A DNA stretch of 64,000 nucleotides from Pseudomonas sp. BN411. Lineage in GTDB: Bacteria > Pseudomonadota > Gammaproteobacteria > Pseudomonadales > Pseudomonadaceae. The notes beneath the pieces were generated by a model. That model was given only the letters and a program-made list of their open reading frames with translations. It did not search any database and was not told where the DNA came from. Positions 38,217 through 46,933 of the stretch are shown here, one piece after another; within the stretch, counting starts at the first letter, position 1, and every line of letters begins with the position of its first letter. The position numbers and the translations under genes were made by a program. The DNA is taken from assembly GCF_029871235.1 (NCBI RefSeq), contig NZ_SSOM01000065.1, positions 310,001 through 374,000 of the forward strand, written 5' to 3'.

Positions 38217-39224
38217 TCAGTCTTTGCGCCGCTTCAACTGATCCTTCAGCTGGGTCGGCAGCTGACGAATGATCAGCATGTCGCGGCCCTCGTCGTATTC
38301 GATCTTCGAGCCCAGCAGGTGCGCTTCGAAGCTGATCGACAGGCCTTCGGCGCGGCCGGTGAAGCGCTGGAACTGGCTGAGGGTGCGCTTGTCCGGCGGA
38401 ATCTCCGGGGACAGGCCGTAGTCCTTGTTGCGGATGTGCTCGTAGAAGGCGCGCGGGCGGTCTTCGTCGATCAGGCCGGACAGCTCGTCGAGGGTGATCG
38501 GCTCGCCCATCTTGGCCTGGGTGGTGGCGTAGTCCACCAGGGTCTTGGTCTTTTCGCGGGCCTGCTCCTCGGCCAGGTCCTCGCTTTCCACGAAGTCGCT
38601 GAAGGCCTTGAGCAGCGTGCGGGTCTCGCTCGGCGGGTCGACGCCTTCCTGGCAGCCGATGAAGTCGCGGAAGTAGTCCGAGACCTTTTTGCCGTTCTTG
38701 CCCTTGATGAACGAGATGTACTGCTTCGACTGCTGGTTGTTCTGCCACTCGGACATGTTGATGCGGGCCGCCAGGTGCAGCTGGCCCAGGTCCAGGTGCT
38801 TGGCCGGCGTCACTTCCAGGGAGTCGGTCACCGCCACGCCTTCGCTGTGGTGGAGCAGGGCGATGGCCAGGTAGTCGGTCATGCCTTGCTGGTAGTGGGC
38901 GAAGAGCACGTGGCCGCCGGTGGAGAGGTTGGATTCCTCCATCAGCTTCTGCAGGTGCTCCACGGCTTGGCGGCTGAAGGCGGTGAAGTCGCGGGCGCCG
39001 TCCTGGTATTCCTTCAGCCAGCCGCTGAAGGGGTAGGCGCCGGACTCATCGTGGAAGAATCCCCAGGCCTTGCCCTGCTTGGCGTTGTAGCTCTCATTGA
39101 GGTCGGCCAGGAGGTTTTCCATGGCCTGGGACTCGGCCAATGCGCTGTCCCGGGCATGCAGCACGGCGGCGCTGCCGTCGGGCTTCTTGTCGATGAAGTG
39201 AACGATGCAGTGGCGGATGGGCAT
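38217..39224 (-). CDS. yejK: Nucleoid-associated protein YejK/NdpA
   Basis: A 335-residue protein of the NdpA (37-kDa nucleoid-associated) family, found with the chromosome in E. coli. [15 protein letters not shown] at the N-terminus and later blocks [24 protein letters not shown] and [17 protein letters not shown] are family features, as is the lysine-rich end [12 protein letters not shown] terminator follows. It lies 63 bp after the TAXI gene on the same strand. The precise biochemical function of the family is not known. Confidence 0.93.
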   Translation of the reverse strand: MPIRHCIVHFIDKKPDGSAAVLHARDSALAESQAMENLLADLNESYNAKQGKAWGFFHDESGAYPFSGWLKEYQDGARDFTAFSRQAVEHLQKLMEESNLSTGGHVLFAHYQQGMTDYLAIALLHHSEGVAVTDSLEVTPAKHLDLGQLHLAARINMSEWQNNQQSKQYISFIKGKNGKKVSDYFRDFIGCQEGVDPPSETRTLLKAFSDFVESEDLAEEQAREKTKTLVDYATTQAKMGEPITLDELSGLIDEDRPRAFYEHIRNKDYGLSPEIPPDKRTLSQFQRFTGRAEGLSISFEAHLLGSKIEYDEGRDMLIIRQLPTQLKDQLKRRKD

Positions 39225-39287
39225 GGATCTTCGCTCTCAGGGGCACATCCGGCGCGAGGACACGCCGGGTGGAAAAAGTTCGCCAGT

Positions 39288-40622
39288 TTACCCGACCTGT
39301 TCTTCCGCTGCCTGCCGTCTCTGCACCGCTTGCAGCCGTTCGATCACATAGCGCAGGTGCACATGCAGGTCGTACAACTCGTTGGAGTAGGACAGCGGCA
39401 CTTCCACCTTGGCCAGGCGTCGCTCCAGTGTCTCCAGTTCGTCGATCTGGGCGGCGAGCTGTTCCGGCGGCGTGCTGGCGTCCAGCTTGCGGTCGATCTC
39501 GCGCAGGTACTTGTACCAGCGGTAGATGCGCGCGCGGATGCGCCAGCGGTAGATGGGGCCGATGGCCTTGGACAGGGGGATCATGATCACGATCAGCGGG
39601 ATCAGCAGGATGATGTAGCGGTCGGCCAGGGAGGCGATGCGGAAGGGCAGGTAGCGCTGCAGGATCGGTAGGCCCTTGTCGTAGTAGTAATTGGCTTCGC
39701 TCAGGCTGGAGAGCGTCTGCGGTTTGGGGCTGGGGTAAGCGCCAGGTGGATCGAGCAGGGTGCCGTTCTTCATCACCTCGCGCGCCGCTTCGAGGATCAG
39801 CGGGGTAAGCGAAGGATGGAATTCGTCGTTCACCACCAGGGTGGCCACCGGCGCCAGGGTGCGCATGTCTCGCGAGGGACTGTTGCTGGCAAGGTTCAGC
39901 ACACCTTCGCCCACCTCCAGCTTGGTCAGGTAGGGCAGGCGCGCACGGTAGGCAGCGCTGCGGCGCAGGCTTACCAGGTCCAACTCGGGGCTGGCCGCCA
40001 GGCGCTGCACTACGGTGCTTTCCGCCGGGCCGAGGAAGAAGCCGGCGTCCAGTTCGCCAGTCAGCAGGGCGTTGGCCGCCGGGCTGCCGCTGATGGTCTG
40101 CCACTGCTGCGGGTAGCGCTCAGGACTGATCTGGTTGGCGGCGAGGACCGCGTCGCTGACCGAACGGGTGCCGCTGTTCGCGGCGCCGATGGCAACACGC
40201 AGTTGCAGCAGGTCGGCCATGCTGTCGATTTCCAGCTCCTTGCGTTTGAACAGCCAAAGCGGCTCCTGGTACATCACGCCGAGGCCGTGCAGCTGTTCGC
40301 GCTCCTTCGTGCTGAGGGTGAGTTCCTGGCCGCTCTGCACCAGGGCCATCTCCACCTCGCCGCTCTGTAGCTTGGCCAGGTTGTCCAGCGAGCCGCTGCT
40401 GCGCACCAGTTCCAGCTCGAACCCTTGCTTGGCCAGCTCTTCCTTGAGCTTCTCGCCAAAGGCGTTGTAACCGCCCGACGGACCGCCGGTGGCCAGCCGC
40501 ACGTGCATGGGCGGCGGCGGGGCGACGAAGTAGAAGAGGGCGCCCACCAGCGCCGCCATCACCGGGATCAACCAGAGGTTGGCCAGGATCATGATCTTGA
40601 GGTCACGGAAGATGCGTTGCAT
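39288..40622 (-). CDS. Membrane-anchored TAXI-type solute-binding protein
   Basis: A 444-residue protein with a TRAP-transporter-associated extracytoplasmic immunogenic (TAXI) domain. A membrane span at about 11-33 is followed by a periplasmic domain with RLATGGPSGGYNAFGEKL, EMALVQSG, GAANSGTRSVSDAVL and GFFLGPAES. A second span at about 336-352 precedes a basic, helical cytoplasmic tail of some 90 residues. Ordinary TAXI proteins are freely periplasmic and sit beside TRAP permease genes; here no permease is near. The ATG at 40622 is chosen since earlier starts read into the sbcD antisense strand. Ligand unknown. Confidence 0.83.
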   Translation of the reverse strand: MQRIFRDLKIMILANLWLIPVMAALVGALFYFVAPPPPMHVRLATGGPSGGYNAFGEKLKEELAKQGFELELVRSSGSLDNLAKLQSGEVEMALVQSGQELTLSTKEREQLHGLGVMYQEPLWLFKRKELEIDSMADLLQLRVAIGAANSGTRSVSDAVLAANQISPERYPQQWQTISGSPAANALLTGELDAGFFLGPAESTVVQRLAASPELDLVSLRRSAAYRARLPYLTKLEVGEGVLNLASNSPSRDMRTLAPVATLVVNDEFHPSLTPLILEAAREVMKNGTLLDPPGAYPSPKPQTLSSLSEANYYYDKGLPILQRYLPFRIASLADRYIILLIPLIVIMIPLSKAIGPIYRWRIRARIYRWYKYLREIDRKLDASTPPEQLAAQIDELETLERRLAKVEVPLSYSNELYDLHVHLRYVIERLQAVQRRQAAEEQVG

Positions 40623-40733
40623 GTCGGTCCTTGTCTGCAGCGAATGCTGGGAAGGATAGCGGCTCGGCGGTTGCCAGGCTGCCAAGGAAATGACAGGGTT
40701 GCCGGCATTTCCGTTCCGCCACAGTGATCCACG

Positions 40734-41954
40734 ATGCGCATCCTCCACACCTCCGACTGGCACCTGGGCCAGCACTTCATGGGCAAGACCCGCCAGGCCG
40801 AGCACCAGGCCTTCTGCCGCTGGCTGATCGAACAGGTGCGCGAGCGCCAGGTGGACGCGGTGCTGATCGCCGGAGACATCTTCGATACCGGCGCGCCGCC
40901 CAGCTACGCCCGCGAGCAGTACAACCAGTTCATCGTCGAACTGCGCGATGCCGGCGCCAGCCTGGTGGTGCTCGGCGGCAACCATGACTCGGTGGCCATG
41001 CTCGACGAAAGCCGTACCCTGCTGGCGCAACTGGATACCCGCGTGGTGCCGGCAGTGGGCACCGAGCTCGACGAACAGGTGCTGGTGCTGAAACGCCGTT
41101 CCGGTGTGCCGGGTGCGATCCTCTGCGCCATTCCCTTCATCCGCCCGCGCGACGTGCTGCAAAGCCAGGCCGGGCAGAGTGCAGCGGACAAGCAGCTGTC
41201 CCTGCAGCAGGCCATCCAGGATCACTACCAGCAGCTCTTCGCCCTGGCCGAGCAGCGTCGCGTCGAGCTGGGCGGAGGCCTGCCCATCGTCGCCACCGGC
41301 CATCTGACCACCGTGGGCGCCAGCGCCAGCGAGTCGGTGCGGGAGATTTACGTCGGTGCGCTGGAGGCATTCCCCACCAGTGCGTTCCCGGCGGCGGACT
41401 ACATCGCCCTCGGACATATCCACAGGCCGCAGAAGGTTGGTGGCCTGGAACACATCCGCTACAGCGGCTCGCCCATTCCGCTGTCGTTCGACGAAGCGCG
41501 GCAGCAGAAGGAAGTGTTGCTGGTGGAACTGGACAGCATCGGCCTGCACAAGGTGGAAGCGCTGCCGGTGCCGCGTTTCCAGGCCCTGCACTCCCTGCGC
41601 GGCGCCCTGGCGGACCTGCCCGCGCAACTGGCCGAGGTGGCCCGCGAGGGGACGCCGGAGCACCCGGTGTGGCTGGAAGTGATGGTCAGTGCCGACGATT
41701 ACCTCAGCGACTTGCAGGCGCGCCTGGCGTCCCTTTGCGAAGGCCTGCCGGTGGAAGTGCTGCGCATCCGCCGCGAGCGCGGCAATGCCCAGCCGGGCCT
41801 GGTGCGCGAGGGACGGGAGACCCTCGATGAACTGAACCCGGAGGAGGTCTTCGACAAGCGCCTGGAGAGCGAGGAGCTGGACGACGCCCTGCGCGGCAAC
41901 CTGCTGGGGCTGCACCGTGAAGTGCTGGCCGGGCTGCGGGAGGAACAGGCATGA
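40734..41954 (+). CDS. sbcD: DNA double-strand break nuclease subunit SbcD
   Basis: Metallophosphoesterase subunit of SbcCD (Mre11 homologue), which cuts hairpins, palindromes and protein-blocked ends. The protein is 406 residues. Phosphodiesterase motifs are complete: D8 and H10 in TSDWHLG, D48 in AGDIFDTG, N83-H84-D85 in GGNHDS, then ATGHLTTVGA and ALGHIHRPQ. Its stop overlaps the sbcC start by four bases. Confidence 0.96.
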   Translation: MRILHTSDWHLGQHFMGKTRQAEHQAFCRWLIEQVRERQVDAVLIAGDIFDTGAPPSYAREQYNQFIVELRDAGASLVVLGGNHDSVAMLDESRTLLAQLDTRVVPAVGTELDEQVLVLKRRSGVPGAILCAIPFIRPRDVLQSQAGQSAADKQLSLQQAIQDHYQQLFALAEQRRVELGGGLPIVATGHLTTVGASASESVREIYVGALEAFPTSAFPAADYIALGHIHRPQKVGGLEHIRYSGSPIPLSFDEARQQKEVLLVELDSIGLHKVEALPVPRFQALHSLRGALADLPAQLAEVAREGTPEHPVWLEVMVSADDYLSDLQARLASLCEGLPVEVLRIRRERGNAQPGLVREGRETLDELNPEEVFDKRLESEELDDALRGNLLGLHREVLAGLREEQA

Positions 41955-44900
41955 AAATCCTCAGCCTGCGCCTGAAGAACCTCAATTCGCTGAAGGGTGA
42001 ATGGAAAATCGATTTCACCGGCGAGCCCTTTGCCGGCAACGGTCTGTTTGCCATCACCGGCCCCACCGGCGCCGGCAAGACCACCCTGCTGGATGCCATC
42101 TGCCTGGCGCTTTACCACCGCACACCGCGCATGGGCACTGTCTCGGCCAGCATCAACGAGCTGATGACCCGTCACACCGCCGACTGTCTGGCCGAGGTGG
42201 AGTTCGAAGTTAAGGGTGTGGGCTATCGCGCCTTCTGGAGCCAGCGCCGCGCCCGCGACAAGGCCGATGGCGGCCTGCAGCCGCCCAGGGTGGAGCTGGC
42301 GCGGGTGCAGGATGGGGAAATCCTCACCGACAAGATCAACGACAAGCTCAAGCTGACTGAAAGCCTGACCGGTCTTGATTTCGAGCGCTTCACCAAATCG
42401 ATGTTGCTGGCCCAGGGCGGTTTTGCCGCCTTCCTCGAAGCCAGCGCCAATCAGCGCGCGGAATTGCTCGAAGAGCTGACCGGCACCGAAATCTACGGGC
42501 GCATTTCCCAGCGCGTGTTCGAGCGGACCCGTGAAGTGAAGGCCGGGCTGGATCAACTGCGCGCCCGTGCCGAAGGCGTTGAACTGCTCAACGAAGAGGC
42601 TCGTGCGGCTCTGCAGCAGGAGTCCGAAACCCTCGCGGGCGAAGAGCAGCAGTTGCAGGTTCGCCAGGCTGACCTGCAGCGCCAGCGCCAGTGGCGCGAC
42701 GAGCTGGACAAGGCGCTGGCCCGCCAGCAGACCGCCGAGCAGCAGGGCGTCGTTGCCCGCGCCGCGCTGGAACAGGCGCAGCCTCAGTTGACGCGTCTCG
42801 CCGCCAGCGAGCCGGCCACCAAGCTGTTGCCGCTGCACCGCGACTGGCAGCGGGCCCAGCAGCAGTTGAACCAGGATGAAAGCGAGCTGCGGGTCACCCG
42901 CCACGACCTGCAGGGCCTGGCCGAGCGCATCCTCGACCAGCTCTGGCAGGGTGCGCAGCTGGGCGGTCAGTGGGTGCAGGCCCGGCAAAATGCCCTTGGA
43001 AGCCTCCAGGTCGAGCGAGAAGCCCTGGAGAAGCGTCTGGCCGAACTACCCCAGCGGGCACGGCTGGGCGAGCACCTGGGGGCCTGGAAGGCCGAATTCG
43101 GCGCCTTGGCCCGACGCGAGGCTGAGCTGGCCGAACAGCGTGGTGTCCAGGTCGGACTGACGCGCCAGGCCAGTGAACTGTCGGCTCGCCTCGATCTGGC
43201 CCGTACCACTTTGGAAAGCGCCCGGACCGAACAAGGACAGGCCCAGCAGGCGGAGGCTGAAGCACAGGGCCGACTCGATGCCCTGGTGGGCGGGCAGGAC
43301 GATGCCGCCCTGCGCAGCCAGTGGCAGCAATTGCTTGAGCGTGGCCGTCAGCTTGAGCGCCTGGAGCAGCTCTCCCAGCAGCGCCGGCAATTGGCCGAGC
43401 GGCAGTCGCGGGCCCACGAGCAGTTGCTGCCCCTGCAGGATGAGCAGAAGGCCTTGAGCGAACAGCGCGAAGGCTTGCGGCGTCGCTTCGCCGAGCTCAA
43501 GCAGCAGATCGCCGACAAGGAAAAACTCCTCGAACAGGAACAGCGCATCCAGCAGCTGGAGGCCTATCGCGCGGCCCTGCAGCCCGGCGAAGCCTGTCCG
43601 CTGTGCGGCTCCCACGAACACCCGGCCATCGCCGAATACCAGGCGCTCAACCTGTCGGCCACCCAGCAGGGCCTGCAGGACCGCAAGGCCGCCCAGGACG
43701 AGGTTCGCCAGCAGGGCGAAACCCTGAGCAGCCGCCTGGCCACGCTGGACGCACAGGTCGCGCAGCTCAACGAGACGCTGCAAGGCGGCGAGGCGGAACA
43801 GCGCGAGTTCGTGGAGCGTTGGCGCGAGCTGTGCCAGGCGCTGGAGCTGCAATTACCCGATCTGGCCGCCTTGCAGGCCGAGCTACTGGGCCACGCCGAG
43901 CGGCTGCAGGCGCTGCAGGACCGCCTGTCTCAACTGGACGCGCTCAAGTCCGACCTGACGTCGGCGCGTGATCTGCGCCTGCAGCGCGACAAGGCACTGC
44001 ATGACTGCACCAGCCAGCTTGCGTTGCTGGAAAAGGATCAACAGGGCCTGCGTCAGCAGGAGCAGGCCACCCTCCAGCGTCTGGAACAGCTGGACGCCCA
44101 GCAGCGCGAGGCTCGCGATCAGTTGACCGCTGGTCTCGCGCCCCTGGGCTACAGCCTGCCGGAGTCAGGGGATGCCTGGCTGGCCGAGCGCGAGGCTGAA
44201 TGGCTGCAATGGCAACAGGACCAGGCGGCCAGCCAGCAACTGGACGGCCAGCTGCGTGACCAGCAGCACGCACTGGAGACAGCTCGCGAACAGGCCCGCC
44301 TGTGGCAGGGGCGCTGGCAGGCGTCCGGTCACACCGGGCAGGCGCCCCTGGCGCCGGTGAACGATCCCCAAGCGGCGCTTGCCGCTGTGGAAACCGAACT
44401 GGAGGCGGCGCAACAGCGGCTCAACCAACTCAAGGGCACCGAGCGCAGCCAGGACCAGCGGGTCCAGGAAGCCCGGCATCAGTTGCACCTGCAACTGGAT
44501 GCCTGGCGCCAGGGCCTGGCATCCAGCCCCTTTGCCGACGAGGCGGCCTTCCTGGCCGCATTGCTGGACGATACCGAGCGCGACGCCCTGCTGGCGTTGC
44601 ATCAGCGTCTGAACCGAGAACTGGGGGATGCCAACGCCTTGCTGGCCGATGCCCAGGCCCTGGTAGAGCGCCTGCAGGCAACGCCCCAGAGCGAGCTGGA
44701 CCGCGAACGGCTGGAGGCGGAATGGCAGTCTCTGACCGAACGGATGCGTGGGTTGAGCCAGCGCCAGGGAGAAATCCGTGCCCAGCTTTCCGGCGACGAG
44801 CAGCGCCGGCAGAGCCAGCAGGCACTGTTCGCCGAGATCGCCCGGCAGGAAACCGAGTACGACCTCTGGCAACGCTTCAATGGCCTGGTCGGCTCGGCCG

Positions 44901-45376
44901 ACGGCGCCAAGTACCGCAAGTTCGCCCAGGGCCTGACCCTGGATCACCTGGTGCACCTCGCCAACCTGCAATTGCAACGTCTCCACGGCCGCTACCAACT
45001 GGCGCGGCGCCAGAGCGGCGAGCTGGAACTGGAAGTAATGGACACCTGGCAGGCCGACGTCGTCCGCGACTGCAAGACCCTGTCCGGTGGCGAGAGCTTC
45101 CTGGTCAGCCTGGCGCTGGCACTGGCGCTGTCCGACCTGGTCAGTCACAAGACCAGCATCGACTCGCTGTTCCTCGATGAAGGCTTCGGCACCCTCGACG
45201 GTGAAACCCTGGAAGTCGCACTCGATGCCCTGGATGCACTGAACGCCAGCGGCAAGATGATCGGCGTGATCAGCCACGTGGAAGCCCTGAAAGAGCGCAT
45301 CCCGGTGCAGCTCAAAGTGCACAAGGGAGTGGGCATGGGCTACAGCCGGCTGGATGCCTGCTTCGCGGTCGGGTAA
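41951..45376 (+). CDS. sbcC: DNA double-strand break nuclease ATPase SbcC
   Basis: SMC-like ATPase (Rad50 homologue) that partners SbcD. The protein is 1141 residues. Walker A GPTGAGKTT is at 37-45; long glutamine-rich coiled coils flank the zinc-hook CPLC at 549-552; the signature LSGGE is at 1044-1048; and Walker B ends in LFLDEGFGTLD with D1076 and E1077. The coiled-coil arms show the heavy Gln/Ala/Leu/Arg bias usual for this family. Three tandem repeats follow the gene directly. Confidence 0.97.
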   Translation: MKILSLRLKNLNSLKGEWKIDFTGEPFAGNGLFAITGPTGAGKTTLLDAICLALYHRTPRMGTVSASINELMTRHTADCLAEVEFEVKGVGYRAFWSQRRARDKADGGLQPPRVELARVQDGEILTDKINDKLKLTESLTGLDFERFTKSMLLAQGGFAAFLEASANQRAELLEELTGTEIYGRISQRVFERTREVKAGLDQLRARAEGVELLNEEARAALQQESETLAGEEQQLQVRQADLQRQRQWRDELDKALARQQTAEQQGVVARAALEQAQPQLTRLAASEPATKLLPLHRDWQRAQQQLNQDESELRVTRHDLQGLAERILDQLWQGAQLGGQWVQARQNALGSLQVEREALEKRLAELPQRARLGEHLGAWKAEFGALARREAELAEQRGVQVGLTRQASELSARLDLARTTLESARTEQGQAQQAEAEAQGRLDALVGGQDDAALRSQWQQLLERGRQLERLEQLSQQRRQLAERQSRAHEQLLPLQDEQKALSEQREGLRRRFAELKQQIADKEKLLEQEQRIQQLEAYRAALQPGEACPLCGSHEHPAIAEYQALNLSATQQGLQDRKAAQDEVRQQGETLSSRLATLDAQVAQLNETLQGGEAEQREFVERWRELCQALELQLPDLAALQAELLGHAERLQALQDRLSQLDALKSDLTSARDLRLQRDKALHDCTSQLALLEKDQQGLRQQEQATLQRLEQLDAQQREARDQLTAGLAPLGYSLPESGDAWLAEREAEWLQWQQDQAASQQLDGQLRDQQHALETAREQARLWQGRWQASGHTGQAPLAPVNDPQAALAAVETELEAAQQRLNQLKGTERSQDQRVQEARHQLHLQLDAWRQGLASSPFADEAAFLAALLDDTERDALLALHQRLNRELGDANALLADAQALVERLQATPQSELDRERLEAEWQSLTERMRGLSQRQGEIRAQLSGDEQRRQSQQALFAEIARQETEYDLWQRFNGLVGSADGAKYRKFAQGLTLDHLVHLANLQLQRLHGRYQLARRQSGELELEVMDTWQADVVRDCKTLSGGESFLVSLALALALSDLVSHKTSIDSLFLDEGFGTLDGETLEVALDALDALNASGKMIGVISHVEALKERIPVQLKVHKGVGMGYSRLDACFAVG

Positions 45377-45383
45377 TTGAGGC

Positions 45384-45769
45384 AGGGCAGACCTACGGTC
45401 TGCTTAGCGATTGAAATCGCCCCCACAGGATGGGCAAGACGGTTCAGCTGGCACGGATAGCCCCCTCTCCCGCTTGCGGGAGAGGGTTGGGGTGAGGGCA
45501 TCTGGAAGCGGCTCGATCTACCCAGGGCAGACCTGCGGTCTGCTTGGCGATTGAAATCGCCCTCATAGGATGGACAAGACGGTTCAGCTGACACGGACAG
45601 CCCCCTCTCCCGCTTGCGGGAGAGGGCAACTGGAAGCGGCTCGATCTACCCAGGGCAGACCTGCGGTCTGCTTGGCGATTGAAATCGCCCCCATAGGATG
45701 GGCAAGACGGTTCAGCTGGCACGGACAGCCCCCCCTCCCGCTTGCGGGAGAGGGTTGGGGTGAGGGCGA
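45384..45769. repeat. Threefold tandem intergenic repeat
   Basis: Copy 1 covers 45384-45523 (140 bp), copy 2 45524-45651 (128 bp) and copy 3 45652-45769 (118 bp, cut by the rlmF stop). Each begins AGGGCAGACC(T/A) ACGGTCTGC-like hairpin GCAGACC / GGTCTGC, continues GCGATTGAAATCGCCC, then GACGGTTCAGCTG and CCTCTCCCGCTTGCGGGAGAGG. Copy 2 lacks the TTGGGGTGAGGG block. The gap holds no gene; all long open frames here are readings of the repeat. Confidence 0.92.
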
Positions 45770-46759
45770 TCAGGCCCAGCGTTCCTTGCGCCATGCCTCG
45801 CGCTGTGCAGCATCGAGGAAGGTCCAGGCGACGAAGCGGCTTTGCTTCTGGCCCTGGGCCATTTCCAGTACGCGGATTTCCACGGCGTCGCTACGCCGCA
45901 GGCGGGCTTCCATGCCGGGCAGGTTGCCGCCTTTGGACACCAGGCTGCTGAACCACAGCACCTGTTCCTTGAACTGCACGCTCTCATCGACCATCCGTTG
46001 CAGGAAGCCGGCTTCGCCGCCCTCGCACCAGAGTTCAGCGCCCTGGCCGCCGAAGTTCAGCACCGGCAGCTTGCGCTTGGGGTCGAGCTTGCCGAGGTTC
46101 TTCCACTTGCGCTGGCTGCCACGGGTGGCTTCGTCCAGCGAGCTGTGGAAGGGCGGGTTGCACAGGGTCAGATCGAAGCGCTCGCCCGGTGCGATCAGGC
46201 CCTTGAAGATGTTCTTCGGCTGGGCCTGCTGGCGCAGGTCGATGGCGCTTTCCAGTTGGTTGGACTGGACGATGGCGCGGGCCGAACCCAGGGCCGTGCC
46301 GTCGATATCGGTGCCGGTGAAGTGCCAGCCGTATTCACTGTGGCCAATCAGCGGGTAAATGCAGTTGGCGCCGACACCGATATCCAGCGCCTGGATGCCC
46401 TTGCCACGGGGAATCTGCCCGTCGTTGCCTTCGGCCAGCAGGTCGGCCAGGCCGTGAAGGTAGTCGGCGCGGCCGGGAATGGGCGGGCAGAGGTAGCCGG
46501 CGGGGATGTCCCAGTGGCGAATGCCGTAGAACTGCCGCAGCAGGGCCCTGTTGAATACCTTGACCGCCTCCGGGTCGGCGAAGTCGATGCTTTCCTTGCC
46601 GTAGGGGTTGGTGATGACGAAGCGCGCCAGTTCCGGACTGCCCTGGATCAGCTTGGGGAAGTCATAGCGGCCCTGGTGGCGGTTGCGCGGGTGCAACTGG
46701 CCTTTGGCGGCGGGCGGCTTGGCGGTGGCGGGGCGTGGGCGCTTGGGCGGTTGCGGCAT
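45770..46759 (-). CDS. rlmF: 23S rRNA (adenine-1618-N6)-methyltransferase RlmF
   Basis: SAM-dependent methyltransferase acting on A1618 of 23S rRNA. The protein is 329 residues from the ATG giving [10 protein letters not shown]; the frame is open to 46798. A basic N-terminal tail precedes [16 protein letters not shown] motif I is [18 protein letters not shown] and the catalytic N6-adenine motif is NPPF (CNPPFHSS). [13 protein letters not shown] is a further family block. The gene ends inside the third tandem repeat, with no separate terminator other than the GC-rich stem there. Confidence 0.94.
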   Translation of the reverse strand: MPQPPKRPRPATAKPPAAKGQLHPRNRHQGRYDFPKLIQGSPELARFVITNPYGKESIDFADPEAVKVFNRALLRQFYGIRHWDIPAGYLCPPIPGRADYLHGLADLLAEGNDGQIPRGKGIQALDIGVGANCIYPLIGHSEYGWHFTGTDIDGTALGSARAIVQSNQLESAIDLRQQAQPKNIFKGLIAPGERFDLTLCNPPFHSSLDEATRGSQRKWKNLGKLDPKRKLPVLNFGGQGAELWCEGGEAGFLQRMVDESVQFKEQVLWFSSLVSKGGNLPGMEARLRRSDAVEIRVLEMAQGQKQSRFVAWTFLDAAQREAWRKERWA

Positions 46760-46832
46760 GTTGGCGGTGTCGGCAGGGGAAACGCGGCATTTTCCCACAG
46801 CCGACGCGTCCAGTGGGCACTGCGGTGTGCCT

Positions 46833-46914
46833 GTAGGTTGGTCCGAGCTCCGCGAGGCCCAACAATCAAGGCTCAGCTCCGCAGTGTTGGGCTTCGTGCC
46901 TCAGCCCAACCTAC
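46833..46914. repeat. 82-bp palindromic element (GTAGGTTGG type)
   Basis: GTAGGTTGG (46833-46841) and CCAACCTAC (46906-46914) are the ends; GCCCAACA and TGTTGGGC pair inside. It lies in the gap between rlmF and the permease gene. Confidence 0.75.
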
Positions 46915-46933
46915 GTTTGCCTTGCGTCTTGGG

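Noticed and set aside
40623-40733. GGAAATG...CATTTCC inverted repeat before sbcD as an operator
   Set aside because: Arms are short, spacing wide, and similar pairs are expected by chance in a gap of this size.
45384-45769. Tandem repeats behind sbcC as a CRISPR array
   Set aside because: Units are 118-140 bp and nearly identical throughout, without unique spacers of constant length or cas genes nearby.
45444-45794. Open frames across the tandem repeats behind sbcC
   Set aside because: They are translations of the repeat unit itself and repeat the same peptide; no start context.
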